From assembly GCF_000972845.2 (NCBI RefSeq), contig NC_040013.1, positions 4,082,642 to 4,146,641 on the forward strand: 64,000 nt of DNA, read 5' to 3'. Positions 61,415 through 64,000 of this stretch are shown one piece after another. The notes beneath the pieces are model-generated. The model did no database searches. It was not told the origin of the DNA and saw only the letters and a list, made by a program, of their open reading frames with translations. Position 1 is the stretch's first letter; each line of letters starts with the position of its first letter. The position numbers and the translations under genes are program-made. Origin of the DNA: Larimichthys crocea (Eukaryota; Chordata; Actinopteri; Sciaenidae).

Positions 61415-61565
61415 ATGTATTTATTTATATAGCGCCATATTATAACAAAAGTTATCTCATGACACTTTCCATACAGAGCAGGTGTAGACCGTAGGACTTG
61501 GGGACGGCGGCGAGGAAAAACTTCCTTTAAAAAACAGGCAGAAACCTCAGACAGACCCAAAACCT
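61415..61565. repeat. teleost interspersed repeat (TATATAGCGCC type)
   Basis: TATTTATTTATATAGCGCCA, then TTATCTCATGACACTTTCCA, and GCGAGGAAAAACTTCCTTTA are successive phrases of a very common fish dispersed repeat, recognised from memory. It directly abuts the second copy of the duplicated unit. Confidence 0.65.
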
Positions 61566-61575
61566 GACTGAATAC

Positions 61576-61903
61576 GACAGCATGGACATTTCAGCTAATT
61601 TATGTTTTTATTATTATTCCATCTTTTTTTGCATTTTATCTTTGATTTCGAGTCTGTGAGCACCATAAGACAGACAGATATAATGTTTCCTTTTCACACC
61701 GTTTCATTTGAATTCAATGATTAATAAGTATTTTGTTTAACAATAATAGTTTTGCTACTTATTCTTTTAGAAATTGTGCAACCCCTTGGCCCTCTAATGG
61801 GATCCTGAACCCCAGGTTGGGAACCACAGACGAGTACATCCCTGTACTGTATGTTTATGTTGTGAATGATGTTAAACCGCTGCATTAATCACTTGATATG
61901 TGC
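61576..61903. repeat. dispersed/duplicated unit, copy 2
   Basis: Direct-orientation copy of 58823-59142, 2.75 kb away. The last ~190 bases are nearly identical; the middle differs. It lacks the 45-base patch found in copy 1. Confidence 0.85.
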
Positions 61904-62802
61904 AAGCTCATTGGTGGACGGTCAATCCATGCACCCACTTTTGTTTAAACTAAATTTCTAGACTTAAGAAATGCCAATTATGCGTAATTATGAGTGGTTG
62001 AAGTCCACCTGAACACAAGGAGCTTTGCACAAGCAGTGAAGGTGCATGTCATTTTACAGTAAGTTCACCTGACCACACACGACCCATATGAATTACATAA
62101 AAAAAGTATTATACTATATTTATACTCTGCTAGTATTTGTCTATCACACTCCAAAGTTCAATCTGATTATTCACACTTAAAAAAGTTTCTGTTTGTGTTA
62201 CGCAACCAAACAAATCCTAATCTATCTTCTAATGCGCTGCAGGACTTCAGCTCGGAGTTTTTAACAAAGGAGTTCAGGCCACAAGTCTCACATTAAAAAA
62301 AGATTATATGAGTACGTTAGTCAAAAAGCCTTTAAACGATCATCGCTATGACAAACAGATACACTGATGAAAGCAAAGTTAAAAACATGTGAGCAACTTC
62401 TTTAAAAAGCTAAAGTGGAAAGCGACTTCACTGCTGTGGTTTGTCGGGTTTTTTTGTCTTGAACTTATTTTTATTGGGGTTTTTAAGCATATACACTTTT
62501 CTCTATCGAGCTGTAGATGACAACTGTACACCTCATATCCAAATTAAGATTACAAGCAAATGAGAAACAAACAAAAACAGGTATCCACTCCCAATTAAAC
62601 ACATTAAATCATATATACAAGCACACAGAAAAAATAAGTAATCAGAAAGCCAGCAGGACACTGAACATCATGAGGCTCTGTATGGATTATGTAAAAAAGG
62701 CATCAGAGGAGGAAGACTAACCATTATTGTGTTCATAAAGACACGACTCCATCGCTCAGCGCCGCTGTCGAAGGGACAGATAGAGGAAATCTTTCCTGCC
62801 AC

Positions 62803-63090
62803 ATTCAATTCAATTCAATTTTATTTGTATAGCCCAAAGTCACAAAGTACATTTGCCTCAGAGGGCTTTACAATCTGTACAGGGAGTGACACCCTCTGTC
62901 CTTAGACCCTCGGTTCGAGTGAGGAAAAACTTGCCCACAAAAAACCTTTAACAGGGAAAAAATGTGGAAGAAACCTCAGGAAGAGCCACAGAGGAGGGAT
63001 CCCTCTCCCAGGACGGACAGACGTGCAATGGATGTCACGTGTACAGGACAAATCAACACAAACAAATTGTACAATGACTGATAAAATGAC
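62803..63090. repeat. teleost interspersed repeat (TATTTGTATAGCCC type)
   Basis: It starts with (ATTCA)n and TTTTATTTGTATAGCCCAAA and continues through ACCCTCTGTCCTTAGACCCT and GAGGAGGGATCCCTCTCCCA, successive phrases of an abundant fish repeat. Recognition is from memory. The right end is uncertain. Confidence 0.68.
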
Positions 63091-63099
63091 AATGAACAA

Positions 63100-63367
63100 A
63101 GACATGCAGGTCATAATTTACAGTCTCCCTTCTTACTTTGCACTAAATCGACACTACCAAACTGCTGTATATACTTTTGTACAATACATTTTATTTACTA
63201 TTTTGATATTTTATGTATGTATAGTTTGTTCTTTATATTTTTATTCTTATGTTGTCTATTGTCAATGTGTGTAATGCTGCTGCTGCACTGTAATCTCCCA
63301 GCTTGGGATAAAGTAACTAAGTAAGTAAGTAAGTAAGGTAAGTAAGTATCTATCTATCTATCTATCT
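63100..63367 (+). repeat. retroelement 3' tail followed by (AAGT)n(ATCT)n
   Basis: GTAATGCTGCTGCTGCACTG and TAATCTCCCAGCTTGGGATA followed by AAGTAA resemble the 3' tail of fish LINE/SINE families, which end in short tandem repeats. Here the tail continues as (AAGT)n at about 63311-63348 and (ATCT)n at 63348-63367. Confidence 0.55.
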
Positions 63368-64000
63368 CTGTAAAGATGGACTTTTGGAGCCTTAATAAAT
63401 ATGTAATGTGCTCCATCTGAACCTTGTGGATCCATATGTTAGCCTATATGAAGATGGGGGTTGGTTTCTAACAGTAAAAGCTGTCAGTAATACATTTTAA
63501 AGATATTTATTTTTGTCAACAACATCTCTTCAACTTTCATGACTCGAGTCAGCTAACGGCTAAATTGCTAACTAGCGGATAGTAAACACACACAGACTAA
63601 CTTACCGTTAGCTGGTCTTTTTAATTAAAAAACACAAAAACAGGCTGGTTTGACACAAAAACAACCTGTAAATCTGCCCTTAAAAGTATTTTATCTTGGC
63701 TAAAAGATCTGAGTTTGATTTTAAATGTGTCAAAGTTAGGAAGATGACGTTAGCATCGCTAGGTGCTGACGTTAGCCCGCGTTAGCAAACGGTCGGAGAG
63801 TTTCACAGCGTAAAAACAAATAAATAAAAAACATTTATGGACGAGATTATCGTTTGAAACGACAGATAAGAGTGTCTGTGAAGCAGATACTTAACGTGGA
63901 CATATGAGAGAGTGTAAAAACATCAACAGCTGTCACTCAAACACACACACACCGCTGTCAAAGCCGGTAGGCCACAGCAGCTCTTCCCCTCGTGTGTCTG

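Larger units (their letters stand above)
60115..64000 (-). other. pitpnb: pitpnb intron 1 (continues beyond the window)
   Basis: I found no sequence that could encode the MVLIKE-type start with a phase-2 donor on the minus strand, so the first exon and promoter lie outside the window. The intron is rich in interspersed repeats between 61415 and 63367. The final 600 bases are unique, with short TTAGC-rich stretches. Confidence 0.75.

Noticed and set aside
60900..64000. Search for pitpnb exon 1 (MVLIKE-type start with phase-2 donor)
   Set aside because: No minus-strand ATG in this interval is followed by a matching peptide and donor, so exon 1 is placed outside the window.

Overview
This window is from a teleost fish nuclear genome, inferred from spliced vertebrate genes with short introns, a high density of (CA)n/(GT)n arrays, and several ancient repeat types typical of ray-finned fish. 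It holds two recognisable protein-coding genes, both on the minus strand: mn1 (MN1 proto-oncogene, transcriptional co-regulator) and pitpnb (phosphatidylinositol transfer protein beta). The same two genes are neighbours at human 22q12, so the block is conserved vertebrate synteny. The species, and whether this is the mn1a or mn1b copy, cannot be decided from the sequence.

Layout. 1-24,234 is a gene-free region of microsatellites, purine/pyrimidine tracts and old DNA transposons: a 415-bp hAT-type MITE with a perfect 8-bp target-site duplication at 5621-6035, and a nested inverted-repeat element at about 16532-17951. 24,235-40,420 is mn1. Exon 1 (36883-40420) carries almost all of the protein, an 11-kb intron follows, and a short last exon (25594-25805) encodes the conserved C-terminus. 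The spliced product is 1249 residues. A CpG-rich 5' region lies at 40421-41640. About 41.6-46.6 kb is intergenic and contains a tRNA-derived SINE, a 42-bp tandem duplication and a long GT array.

About 46.7-64.0 kb is pitpnb. Ten of eleven coding exons could be placed with exact splice boundaries (49437-60114), including an 8-nt microexon. The first exon, encoding about seven residues, is not visible and must lie beyond base 64000. With it the protein would be 271 residues, the usual PITP-beta length. The pitpnb introns hold a decayed Tc1-like transposase fragment, two copies of a 320-bp duplicated unit, and several common teleost interspersed repeats.

The two genes have unrelated functions (nuclear co-regulation; lipid transfer at the Golgi/ER) and are neighbours by synteny only. 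I found no operon-like, CRISPR, phage or other novel molecular system. The observations most worth a second look are the forced 8-nt microexon in pitpnb, the Ser262-to-Glu change at its C-terminus, a short upstream ORF ending 12 nt before the mn1 start codon, homeobox-site-rich candidate regulatory elements, and an unexplained open frame between inverted TG/CA arms in a pitpnb intron.
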